Positions 1 to 6,628 of a stretch of 6,651 nucleotides of DNA are shown here, in pieces. The number at the start of each line of letters is the position of its first letter. Position 1 is the stretch's first letter. The position numbers and the translations under genes were made by a program. Source of the DNA: Chloroflexota bacterium (GTDB lineage Bacteria; Chloroflexota; UBA11872; VXOZ01); the NCBI GenBank assembly GCA_009839775.1, contig VXOZ01000235.1, forward strand, positions 1 through 6,651. Direction: 5' to 3'. Below the pieces are notes generated by a model that worked only from the letters and a program-made list of their open reading frames with translations, searched no databases and was not told the origin of the DNA.

Positions 1-2021
1 TCGTCGGCCTCTTCGGCGCGCTTCGTCAGGTTCGGTAGTGCGAGTTGCTGAAGCATGTCGCCGGCGAGTGCTCTCTTCACGTGATCCAGCGAGGCGAAGC
101 CCACGACGGTGTTGCCGGCGCGAATGTTGAAGTCGATGTCCGGAAGTGGTTCGATCTGTTCGTAGCTTTCCAGCTGCGCGACCAGCCTTAGGAAGAGACG
201 TAGTTTGCATATTTCGGCAGCCTCTTTCATGAGATCCACGCCGTATAGGTTGTGGACGATGATTGATTTGAGTATGAAGTAGCTCTCGTTGGCGTGGTCC
301 GCGACGCCACCGAGCACTTCGCGAAAGTCTCGCATGGTGTCCGGGTGGTGCTTGCGCCCTGTGCGCGCCAGATCGTCGAGAAACCCCTGCATGGATTCTA
401 GGCACGTGACGTAAATCGGTTCCAAGATGTTCAAGGCGGCAAAGAGGAATGCACCGGAGCCACACGTAGGGTCCAGGATGGAGATCCGGCTGATGGCGCT
501 CCAGAAGCCACGAACCAACTCGGGCCCTTCGCTCGCGGCTATTACATCTTGGGCGAACGTCTCGATGTCGAGGTTGTAGGTGACGAGGTCGTTGATCGAG
601 ACTACCTCCCCGTTGGCAAGTTTGGCGTGGACATCATCGTAGCGCTGGCGGCGCGCGATGTGCTCGCGCCATGTCTCGGTGGGTAGGCCGTAGTCCGCCG
701 GCGCAACGCTGTTCCACTCTCCGCGTTTCGAGACGTCGGCCAGGCCGGCGGCTATCTGGGGCGGAAGCTCCCGCCTCCTGTCAAGGTCGCACCGCTTTTG
801 GACGTCATGAGTGATGCCATGGCGAACCGAGTCGAAGAAGTACCGGTCTGGGTTGTCGGATAGCAAACGCCAGACGCCGCCGCGAGGCCCGAAGGCTATG
901 GGACACTCCTTTTGCGCCTCGTCGAACAGAAAGGGGATTACGGTGTTCCGGCTGATGTATCCGGTGATGTCTTCCTTGGTGTAGTAGGCGCCCATCTGTT
1001 TCTGGTTGATGTACTTCTCGAAGATGTAGCCGAGGACGTCCGGGTTGATTTCGGTGCCGTCGTGGAGTGGCCTATCGTCCAAATGCCAATGGTAAGCATC
1101 GAAGAAGTCGAATATGCGTTGGAAGGCCACGTCCGGGATGTGTATTGCTTGTCTGTCGCGTTCCAGGTCATGAACCTCGAAGAGGCCGCCGTTCAGGTAG
1201 GGAACTGTGCCCAGGAGCTGGGCGAGGTCGGGATCTCGGTCGGCTGCGGGCTGGCTAAGCCCTTCATGGAAAAGGCGTAAAAGGAACAGGCGGTAGAAGC
1301 TCTGGAAGCGGTCTTTACCATGTTCGACCTGCATGCGGCCTAGACGGTTGCGCAGGTAGTCGACGTCTCCATCCAGGAATCCGCGCTTCTGGATGAAGTA
1401 GATGAACATCATGCGGTTTAGCATGAGGGACGCGTACCACTCCCGATCCGCAAGAACCTCGATGCCGGCGATGAACCCGAGGAAAGCGTCGTGTTCCTTC
1501 CTGAACCGGTCGTAGAATCTCTTCGTTACTCTCTCGACGTCGAAGGCTGCTCGGACCCGGCCGGACACATCGACGATGGTGAGGTCGGCTTCCTCGTCGA
1601 GCCTAAAGGCGAGGCGCTCCAGCTTTTGGATGAGTGCTTCGCCCGGTTGTTCCCGATGGTAGATATGTTGGCGTGAACGATCGGGTTGGCCGGGCTCGCG
1701 CTTGACCCATTGCCAGTACTGGGCCGCCCCGTCGTGTGTGGCGTAGACAATGATGTGTTCTCGGACCGTCTTGGTGACGACCTTCTCGATCTTCTGCCTG
1801 GTCGGATGGTCCGGAAAGGCGGCGTCACGGTCGGCGACGTATTGGTAGGCGACCATGCCGCGCTTGTGTGCGATCGCGTTGAGGCAGAACGTGCTCCCGG
1901 AGATGTTGACCTCTGTAGTGCCGCCACCGTGATCCCAGCCGAGCTCATCGACGAAGAGTGCCCGGAGGTCGAAGCTGGCCAAGTGGTTCCTGATTCTGTT
2001 CCTGTCGAGCGCGGGAGGCAT
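1..2021 (-). CDS. Eco57I/type IIG-like N6-adenine DNA methyltransferase, 3' end beyond window (partial)
   Basis: The gene is read from ATG at 2021 leftward and is still open at base 1, so 673 codons are visible and the C-terminus is missing. It very probably methylates adenine N6 in DNA using S-adenosylmethionine. Seen in the sequence: a family-typical FDVERVTKRFY stretch (160-170), the conserved PYLNGGLFE (274-282), GAYYTKE (344-350), SAM-binding motif I DPTCGSGAF (517-525), a motif II-like YGVDL with acidic D596, and LPDIDFNIRAGN (626-637). In Eco57I-type enzymes this last element precedes the catalytic NPPY motif, which must lie past the left edge. Residues 1-300 match the long N-terminal region of large type IIG-like methylases; I see no sure PD-(D/E)XK nuclease motif there. 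Family members are commonly well over 1000 aa. The start lies 9 bases after the helicase stop, with only a weak purine stretch (AAGAGA) as ribosome binding site, so translation is probably coupled. The methylase class is secure; the recognition site and any nuclease activity are unknown. Confidence 0.93.
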   Translation of the reverse strand, partial: MPPALDRNRIRNHLASFDLRALFVDELGWDHGGGTTEVNISGSTFCLNAIAHKRGMVAYQYVADRDAAFPDHPTRQKIEKVVTKTVREHIIVYATHDGAAQYWQWVKREPGQPDRSRQHIYHREQPGEALIQKLERLAFRLDEEADLTIVDVSGRVRAAFDVERVTKRFYDRFRKEHDAFLGFIAGIEVLADREWYASLMLNRMMFIYFIQKRGFLDGDVDYLRNRLGRMQVEHGKDRFQSFYRLFLLRLFHEGLSQPAADRDPDLAQLLGTVPYLNGGLFEVHDLERDRQAIHIPDVAFQRIFDFFDAYHWHLDDRPLHDGTEINPDVLGYIFEKYINQKQMGAYYTKEDITGYISRNTVIPFLFDEAQKECPIAFGPRGGVWRLLSDNPDRYFFDSVRHGITHDVQKRCDLDRRRELPPQIAAGLADVSKRGEWNSVAPADYGLPTETWREHIARRQRYDDVHAKLANGEVVSINDLVTYNLDIETFAQDVIAASEGPELVRGFWSAISRISILDPTCGSGAFLFAALNILEPIYVTCLESMQGFLDDLARTGRKHHPDTMRDFREVLGGVADHANESYFILKSIIVHNLYGVDLMKEAAEICKLRLFLRLVAQLESYEQIEPLPDIDFNIRAGNTVVGFASLDHVKRALAGDMLQQLALPNLTKRAEEAD

Positions 2022-2030
2022 TTGTATCTC

Positions 2031-5000
2031 TTACTGGCCGACTAGGCCCAACGAACAGATGATCTGAGGTTCGTGGGGTTCGTCCTCGTCATGCATGACA
2101 CAGAGCCGGTCTTCGTCTCTGAGGGCAATGACCAACTCCGCTAGGGCCTCGTCGGAGATGCTGCTCCTCATCTGACGGTTCAACGTGTCCACTGCGGCTT
2201 GGCGCAAGGGGTATCGGTAGATGTCGTTTATTGCCCGGCGCAACGGCTCGGTGTCGAATAAAGTGTCCTTGATGCTGTCCGCGTAGCTCTTAAGTCGCTC
2301 GTAGGCTCGGAAACGAGCTCCGGAGGGTCGCCCAAGTTGACCGCCGACGGCGTTCTCCTCGCTGGTGATGTGTTCGGCCGCCTTCCGAACAACGTCGTGA
2401 TGGTTCGCGTGACGTTCGACTGCGGGTGTGGCAGGGAAGCATTGGGCGGCGCGGAGAATCTCGAACTGGCTCTCGGTCACGCTCTGCCCGGAGCGGTCCA
2501 TCCAAGCCAGGGCGTCATGCCCCTGGTTCGTGCGCATATAGACCAGCGCACCTTCGGGTCTTTCCGGGGTTGCCTCGTAGGGCTTGGACGAGTAGACAAC
2601 GGACGGCATGTCCTCGATCTTCTTCCTCAGCGATGGGTCGGCACCCGTCGCATTCTTCCAGATCTGGTACGCGTAGGAAGAGAGGTCGACCTCCGCTTCG
2701 TCGTCGCCATCGAGGATTCCGGCCCGTTCGTTGTAGAGATCGAGGACCGCGCGTTCGTCCTCGTCTTCGAAGAAGGCTTCGTCCGTGCCAACGACTTCGG
2801 CGTTTTCGTGGAGTCGGGACCGTACGCGGGCCCGGAGCCGAATCACACGCTCGATCCCGTCGGCAGGAAGGAAGGAATAGCAGAGGATGTCGTGTGCCTG
2901 CTGGCCAATGCGGTCCACCCGGCCGGCCCTCTGGATCAAGCGGATTATTGCCCAGGGAAGATCGTAGTTCACGACGATGGCGCAGTCCTGGAGGTTCTGA
3001 CCTTCGCTCAGCACGTCGGTGGCGATCAGAACCCGAAGTTCCTTTCCGGGAGGAATCTGCTCGCCCCTTTCGTGGCTCCTGGGACTGAACCGCCAAGCGA
3101 TCCTGGTCGGATCGGCGTGGTTGCCTGTGACGGCGGCTATCCGTGATAACCCGCGGGATGACAACTGACTTGCGAGGTACCGCACGGTATCGGCGAACTG
3201 CGTGAACACGAGGACCTTCTCTTCGGGGTGCTCGTGGACAAGCAATCGGTGCAGCGCCTCGAGTTTGGCATCCTGGGCGGCATCCCATTCCCCGAAACTA
3301 TCCAACATGGTGCGGAGCACTCGTACGTCTGCCGCGAGGTCGTCGCGGAGCCCTGCGGCGAAATGACGCGAATTCAACCACCGGAAGCGCCTTTTGTACC
3401 TGCCGGCGTACACGTCGTAGGTTTGTGCGGCTCGTCTTTTGAAGTCCGTCTCGGTACGCAAGAAGGAGGATGCAGCCGGCGGCTCTGAAAGATCGTCCGC
3501 CTCGTCATCGTCGAAGAAATCGCCCACGGCGTCTTCCGCGTCCTCGTCGAAGGAGTGGGTGTCCAACATGCCGGCATCGGCCGTGCCAATGGGGAGTGGT
3601 AACTGGTTCTCCACGGCGTGGAGGAAGATGAAGTTCCGGAGTACATGCCGTTCGACTGAGAGCAGGAACGCGTGACCGCTGCTTTCGAGGCGTTTGAACA
3701 GATTTGTTCGGCAGAACCCCATCAGACGCCGGCCTGCACGGGAGAGGTCGTCGAGGACCCTGGCTTCGGTTGGGGTCGGCGGGGCGTCGGGGGACGGAGT
3801 CACATAGTTGCCGAGACCGTATCGCGGCAACTTCAATCCGTTGATGTCGTTTACGACGCCATTGGTGAAGAGTTGGGCATACTGCCCATCGACATCGAAG
3901 CGGACCGTCTGGGGAACGCGGACAGGGAAGTAGGATTTGCTACCGCCTTCGAACGTCAGGTATTTCCGGCCGTTGTTCTCGTCCGTGCTGGCGTAGTTGT
4001 CCTGGATGAAGCTGCGTGTTCGGCGCACGAGATAGAGCCGCATCAGCTCCCGCCAATCGTCGGGATGGGTCGATTGGTCGAACGCCGCTAGGGAACGCAC
4101 GGAGGCTTGGTGTCGGCGAATGAACTCTGTCTCGCCGATTTCTCGCAACAGACGTTCGGGGCGAACTCCGAGGTCCTGGTCCTCGGGCACGAACAGGCGC
4201 AGTTGGTTTGAAAGGTCGACGTACGTTTTGTTATAGGGGGTTGCCGACAGCAGGATGCACCTGCTGTCGTTCTCCCTGATGTATTCCTGAAGGGCACGGT
4301 ACCGTTTCCCTTCCCGGTTTCTGAGGTTCTGGCTCTCGTCGATGACGATGAGTCGGTAGCGGCGCATTCTGGGAAGTTCCCTTATCACCCGACTGATCGA
4401 CAGCACGCGGGCACGCATGCGGTAACGCTCTCGGTAGTCCTCCCACATCGGGACGAGGTTCTTGGGACAGAGGATAAGGGTCTCGAGCCCGTGATCGTCC
4501 TCGAATACGCGGGCGAGGGCCGTGGCCATGAGTGTCTTGCCGAGTCCCACGACGTCGCCGATCATGACGCCGCCGCGCCTGTTGAGGTGGTGGGCAGCGA
4601 TCTTGACGGCCGCCGTCTGAAAGTCGAGGAGCCTGTTGTCGAAGTCGCTTGGAATGCGGAATTCAGTGAGTCCGGCACGCGCTTCGTGGGACAAGTGGTA
4701 GGCGATCTTGACGTAGATGTGGAAGGGTGGGATAGGCTGCTCGCGCGCCCAGCTCTCGTCGATGATCTGCGCGAGTTCCTTCGAGATGTCGATGCACCAT
4801 CGGTCGTTCCACCGGTCCTCGAACCACTCGGCGAGTTTCTGGCAGGCGTCGTGATCGAGCACGTCGACGTTCAACTCCCCCTGTCGAGAGAGCCCTGACA
4901 GAGTGAGGTTGCTGCTACCAAGGTAGCCGACAGTGGGGTTGATCGGATCGGGCCTGAACAACAGATAGAGTTTGGCGTGGAGAGCGTGCCTGAGGAACAG

Positions 5001-5393
5001 CTTGACGACGACCTTTCCCGTCTTGATTTGCCTGGAGAGGTTCCGTAGGCCCGTCTCGTCCTCATTCGTGGGAGCGCCGATCGTCAGTTGCTCGCGGAAC
5101 TCTTCGGCGAGCCTGACCTTCATACGTAGCGCCGTCTGGTTGTCCAGTTGGCGCCCGTTGGCCGAGAGGCTTCGCGCGATACGGAGCTCTTCCTGCGGCA
5201 ACCGTTGCATGCCCACCAGGAGGCGGCAGCAGCGGCCTTCGCCACCTGCCCATCGCTCTACGTACTCGTCGATTGATCGCCAGCCGCGGAGGTTGAAGTA
5301 GCCCACGCAGAAGTCGGCCCGGTCGGAGACCTCCATGGTCTCGGCCAGCGCCGGGCGCAGATGCTGTTCGATGTTGTCGAAGATGCGAGGCAT
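2031..5393 (-). CDS. PLD-nuclease/SNF2-type helicase fusion protein
   Basis: This 1120-aa protein is probably an ATP-driven DNA translocase with an attached nuclease. Seen in order: an N-terminal PLD-like domain with H139-A-K141, GSSNLT (159-164) and the following ELNV (173-176); a Q-motif-like DFQ (257-259); Walker A GDVVGLGKT (279-287); Walker B/motif II DESQ (352-355); motif III SATP (383-386); an acidic Asp/Glu-rich insert (about 615-640); helicase C lobe KVLVFTQF (726-733); motif V ATDVLSEGQNLQ (791-802); motif VI QRAGRVDRIG (821-830). Residues about 860-1120 belong to no domain I recognise. The reading frame stays open to a GTG at 5516, but the extra 41 residues are Arg-rich and unlike a domain. 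The ATG at 5393 begins MPRIFDNIE, the start I recall for relatives, so I chose it although no clear Shine-Dalgarno precedes it. It is followed 9 bases later by the methylase, which suggests a restriction or defence complex. The PLD-helicase order resembles SauUSI, a type IV restriction enzyme. ATPase and PLD assignments are firm; the target is inferred. Confidence 0.94.
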   Translation of the reverse strand: MPRIFDNIEQHLRPALAETMEVSDRADFCVGYFNLRGWRSIDEYVERWAGGEGRCCRLLVGMQRLPQEELRIARSLSANGRQLDNQTALRMKVRLAEEFREQLTIGAPTNEDETGLRNLSRQIKTGKVVVKLFLRHALHAKLYLLFRPDPINPTVGYLGSSNLTLSGLSRQGELNVDVLDHDACQKLAEWFEDRWNDRWCIDISKELAQIIDESWAREQPIPPFHIYVKIAYHLSHEARAGLTEFRIPSDFDNRLLDFQTAAVKIAAHHLNRRGGVMIGDVVGLGKTLMATALARVFEDDHGLETLILCPKNLVPMWEDYRERYRMRARVLSISRVIRELPRMRRYRLIVIDESQNLRNREGKRYRALQEYIRENDSRCILLSATPYNKTYVDLSNQLRLFVPEDQDLGVRPERLLREIGETEFIRRHQASVRSLAAFDQSTHPDDWRELMRLYLVRRTRSFIQDNYASTDENNGRKYLTFEGGSKSYFPVRVPQTVRFDVDGQYAQLFTNGVVNDINGLKLPRYGLGNYVTPSPDAPPTPTEARVLDDLSRAGRRLMGFCRTNLFKRLESSGHAFLLSVERHVLRNFIFLHAVENQLPLPIGTADAGMLDTHSFDEDAEDAVGDFFDDDEADDLSEPPAASSFLRTETDFKRRAAQTYDVYAGRYKRRFRWLNSRHFAAGLRDDLAADVRVLRTMLDSFGEWDAAQDAKLEALHRLLVHEHPEEKVLVFTQFADTVRYLASQLSSRGLSRIAAVTGNHADPTRIAWRFSPRSHERGEQIPPGKELRVLIATDVLSEGQNLQDCAIVVNYDLPWAIIRLIQRAGRVDRIGQQAHDILCYSFLPADGIERVIRLRARVRSRLHENAEVVGTDEAFFEDEDERAVLDLYNERAGILDGDDEAEVDLSSYAYQIWKNATGADPSLRKKIEDMPSVVYSSKPYEATPERPEGALVYMRTNQGHDALAWMDRSGQSVTESQFEILRAAQCFPATPAVERHANHHDVVRKAAEHITSEENAVGGQLGRPSGARFRAYERLKSYADSIKDTLFDTEPLRRAINDIYRYPLRQAAVDTLNRQMRSSISDEALAELVIALRDEDRLCVMHDEDEPHEPQIICSLGLVGQ

Positions 5394-5506
5394 CAGACAG
5401 CCCGATCGGAGAATGCGGAACGCCGCCGCGCGATGATCCCTTGCGGGCTGGGTTCCGAACCGATGAAGAGGTCGGCGGCCCAGATGCCGTGTTCTGACGT
5501 GGCCAT
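5393..5506 (-). CDS. Possible 37-aa small ORF overlapping the helicase start
   Basis: A short frame runs from ATG at 5506 to a TGA at 5395-5393, which shares one base with the helicase ATG (TGATG), a classic coupling arrangement. The same frame could start at GTG 5554, giving 53 aa and lying 9 bases after the vapC stop. The peptide contains GIWAADLFIGSEPSPQGII followed by an Arg run. About 75% of third positions are G/C over the 53 codons, against about 63% in the overlapping frame that would extend the helicase. I see no Shine-Dalgarno sequence before either start and do not recognise the peptide. It could be a leader peptide that couples translation into the helicase, the tail of a decayed gene, or chance. 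The frame is also in register with vapC across the vapC TAG. Confidence 0.3.
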   Translation of the reverse strand: MATSEHGIWAADLFIGSEPSPQGIIARRRSAFSDRAV

Positions 5507-5520
5507 CGACGGACACGTCA
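5495..5520. promoter_or_regulatory. Palindrome in the leader of the helicase-methylase operon (candidate operator)
   Basis: Perfect 7-base arms TGACGTG (5495-5501) and CACGTCA (5514-5520) are separated by 12 bases. On the minus strand the right arm overlaps a TTGACG that resembles a -35 box, though no good -10 box follows at 17-18 bases. The site lies about 100 bases upstream of the helicase ATG, in the only sizeable gap between genes on this strand. The layout fits a dimeric regulator site, but no regulator gene is in the window. The spacing is too wide for a strong terminator hairpin and no T-run follows. The ATG of the possible small ORF falls within the spacer. Confidence 0.3.
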
Positions 5521-5563
5521 ACAGGTCGGCAGGGAAGTCTGCGGTCGCTGGCACGTCGGGACG

Positions 5564-5989
5564 CTATCCGTCGCCTGTTCGGTTGGTCAACGGCACGACG
5601 AGATCACCGTGATCGGTCATCGCAAGCGCGTTCACCAAGCGCTGGTCGGCGGTTACGACGCGGATACCGAGGCGTTGCGCCAGTGCGAGGTACATGAGGT
5701 CGTAGACCGGTCGGTCGTGGGTGATGGCGAGCCGGATGGCGTCTCCGCAGATGGTCTCGTCCGCGTGCCATCGGACCGGCATGTCCGGCATGGTGGCAAC
5801 CAGTTGCCCAGCGGCGCCGCGGTCAACCTGGTCTAGCCGTACCTTGCGCCAAACTGCATTGGCTACTTCGGAGACAAGCAGCCGGGGAGCATGGAGTTCC
5901 TCGTCGTCGAGAAGGCCGCGAGCGTTAGCCGAGTCCTCCTCGACCACCAGCCATTTGACCGCGACGCTAGCATCGACAACCAGAGCCAC
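5564..5989 (-). CDS. vapC: VapC-type PIN-domain ribonuclease toxin
   Basis: This 141-aa protein is a PIN-domain toxin of the VapC/FitB type, a Mg-dependent RNase that in known members cleaves tRNA or rRNA and halts translation unless held by its antitoxin. The four acidic residues expected of the active site are visible: D6 in VVDASVAVKW, E41 in SEVANAVW, D97 in YDLMYLALA and D115 in TADQRL. All catalytic positions are present and length is normal for the family, so the toxin looks intact. The start is GTG at 5989, 6 bases after the antitoxin TGA, with no good Shine-Dalgarno. This suggests translation coupled to vapB and lower toxin output. It reads in the same direction as the helicase, whose ATG lies 170 bases further on. 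The RNA target cannot be told from sequence. Confidence 0.93.
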   Translation of the reverse strand: MALVVDASVAVKWLVVEEDSANARGLLDDEELHAPRLLVSEVANAVWRKVRLDQVDRGAAGQLVATMPDMPVRWHADETICGDAIRLAITHDRPVYDLMYLALAQRLGIRVVTADQRLVNALAMTDHGDLVVPLTNRTGDG

Positions 5990-5995
5990 GGTTGA

Positions 5996-6244
5996 TCAAT
6001 GTCCGTGGTCGCGGTCTTCGCGGATCAGTAGTTCGGCGGGAGTTTGGGGGCGTCCTTCGGACGCGCCGTGGAGTTCTGCCGTTCGTGCGAGAAAGGCAGC
6101 TCTCTTGGCGGAGAGGTCGTCCTTCACCGCGTCCACGAGGATGTGACGCACCTCGCCTTCGAGCGACCGGTTGTTACGAGCCGCGCGAATCTTCAAGTCG
6201 CGTACGACGTCGTCGGCGAGCAGCCTGACGTTGATCGTTGCCAT
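5996..6244 (-). CDS. vapB: VapB/FitA-like ribbon-helix-helix antitoxin
   Basis: This 82-aa protein has the FitA-type layout. A short beta strand (TINVRLL, 3-9) and two helices (about 10-24 and 27-37, with RAARNNRSLEGEVRHIL at 20-36) form a ribbon-helix-helix DNA-binding fold. A charged C-terminal tail carries ELLIREDRD (71-79), the segment that in FitA/VapB relatives reaches into the toxin. It should neutralise the PIN toxin encoded 6 bases downstream and, as a dimer with it, repress its own promoter. The ATG at 6244 is supported by an AGGGAG ribosome binding site 6 bases upstream, the best in the window. This agrees with the antitoxin being made in excess over the GTG-started toxin. The family call is secure; vapB is used as the general name rather than a claim of orthology. 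Confidence 0.92.
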   Translation of the reverse strand: MATINVRLLADDVVRDLKIRAARNNRSLEGEVRHILVDAVKDDLSAKRAAFLARTAELHGASEGRPQTPAELLIREDRDHGH

Positions 6245-6250
6245 GGTGGG

Positions 6251-6256
6251 CTCCCT
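6251..6256 (-). promoter_or_regulatory. Ribosome binding site of vapB
   Basis: The minus strand reads AGGGAG here, followed by 6 bases and the ATG at 6244. It is the only strong Shine-Dalgarno match in front of any gene in the window, and it fixes the vapB start. By contrast vapC, the helicase and the methylase have weak or no such sites, which points to coupled translation or leaderless-tolerant initiation. Confidence 0.75.
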
Positions 6257-6261
6257 ACGAG

Positions 6262-6280
6262 CGCCATCGTTTCGATAGCG
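6262..6280. promoter_or_regulatory. Probable VapB/VapBC operator (inverted repeat)
   Basis: The arms CGCCATCG (6262-6269) and CGATAGCG (6273-6280) pair at 7 of 8 positions around a TTT spacer. The repeat ends 17 bases upstream of the vapB ATG. Ribbon-helix-helix antitoxins of the FitA/VapB type normally bind inverted repeats at this place and autorepress. A very weak sigma70-like pair on the minus strand (TTCCGG at 6300-6295 and TATCGA at 6277-6272, 17-base spacing) would put the -10 box inside the repeat. The promoter boxes are poor matches and are offered only tentatively. Confidence 0.5.
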
Positions 6281-6366
6281 TGTCAGGAGCGAGTCCGGAA
6301 CTCAACCCGCAACCCATGAGCGAACGATCGTCGGGCAAGACGGGCTGGCAGCATCCTGCAGGTTGG

Positions 6367-6392
6367 CACGCTGAGCGCCGGACACCAGCGTG
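6367..6392. repeat. Inverted repeat, 7-base arms, 12-base spacer
   Basis: CACGCTG (6367-6373) and CAGCGTG (6386-6392) are perfect reverse complements. The geometry (7-12-7) equals that of the palindrome upstream of the helicase, but the arm sequences differ. No T-run follows on either side, so a terminator is unlikely. Function unknown. Confidence 0.35.
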
Positions 6393-6467
6393 AGGCAAGC
6401 GGTCGAGTTTTTGGTGTAAGTAAGGACTCGCATTCGACCGATGCTTGCGATCTGTCGACGCTGAGCG
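6368..6467. repeat. 10-base direct repeat pair ACGCTGAGCG
   Basis: Identical copies lie at 6368-6377 and 6458-6467, 90 bases apart start to start. The left copy overlaps the inverted repeat at 6367-6392. A pair of this length in a few hundred bases of high-GC DNA may be chance. Confidence 0.25.
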
Positions 6468-6572
6468 GAATCGCGGGTCACTACTCCGGTCATCCTATTC
6501 GCACCCTGTTTCGTCCTCGCGGACGGCGCCGGCACTGCTCTCGCGCTTGCCCTTGTCGCGGGCGGCGGTTCC

Positions 6573-6628
6573 CTTTGGTCAGTGGAACGTCTGCATAATG
6601 CCTTGTGGGCATCTCCCGCTTTGGTCAG
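6573..6628. repeat. 10-base direct repeat pair CTTTGGTCAG near right edge
   Basis: Identical copies lie at 6573-6582 and 6619-6628, 46 bases apart start to start. The flanks are also similar (TCCC before each, with one extra G in the right copy). Being close to the window edge, they could be part of a longer repeated or mobile sequence continuing outside. Confidence 0.3.

Noticed and set aside
2337..3146. Long plus-strand ORF (269 codons) opposite the helicase gene
   Set aside because: It lies fully antisense to conserved helicase motifs V and VI and its product has no recognisable motif. Long antisense frames are expected in high-GC genes. The other plus-strand ORFs between 900 and 6300 were rejected for the same reason.
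1..5393. Class 1 DISARM system
   Set aside because: The window has a SNF2 helicase and a methylase, but PLD is fused to the helicase and no drmA- or drmB-like gene is visible. Genes beyond the left edge cannot be excluded.
5394..5516. 41-residue N-terminal extension of the helicase from GTG 5516
   Set aside because: The extension is Arg-rich, lower in third-position G/C, overlaps the palindrome, and precedes the sensible start MPRIFDNIE at 5393.
6302..6535. 77-codon minus-strand ORF from GTG 6535 as a real gene
   Set aside because: No motif, no ribosome binding site, non-discriminating codon use and Arg/Ser/Ala-rich composition; mentioned only as part of the unassigned stretch.
6598..6612. 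Small hairpin ATGCC-TTGTG-GGCAT as terminator or riboregulator
   Set aside because: The stem is only 5 bp with no T-run, which is expected by chance.
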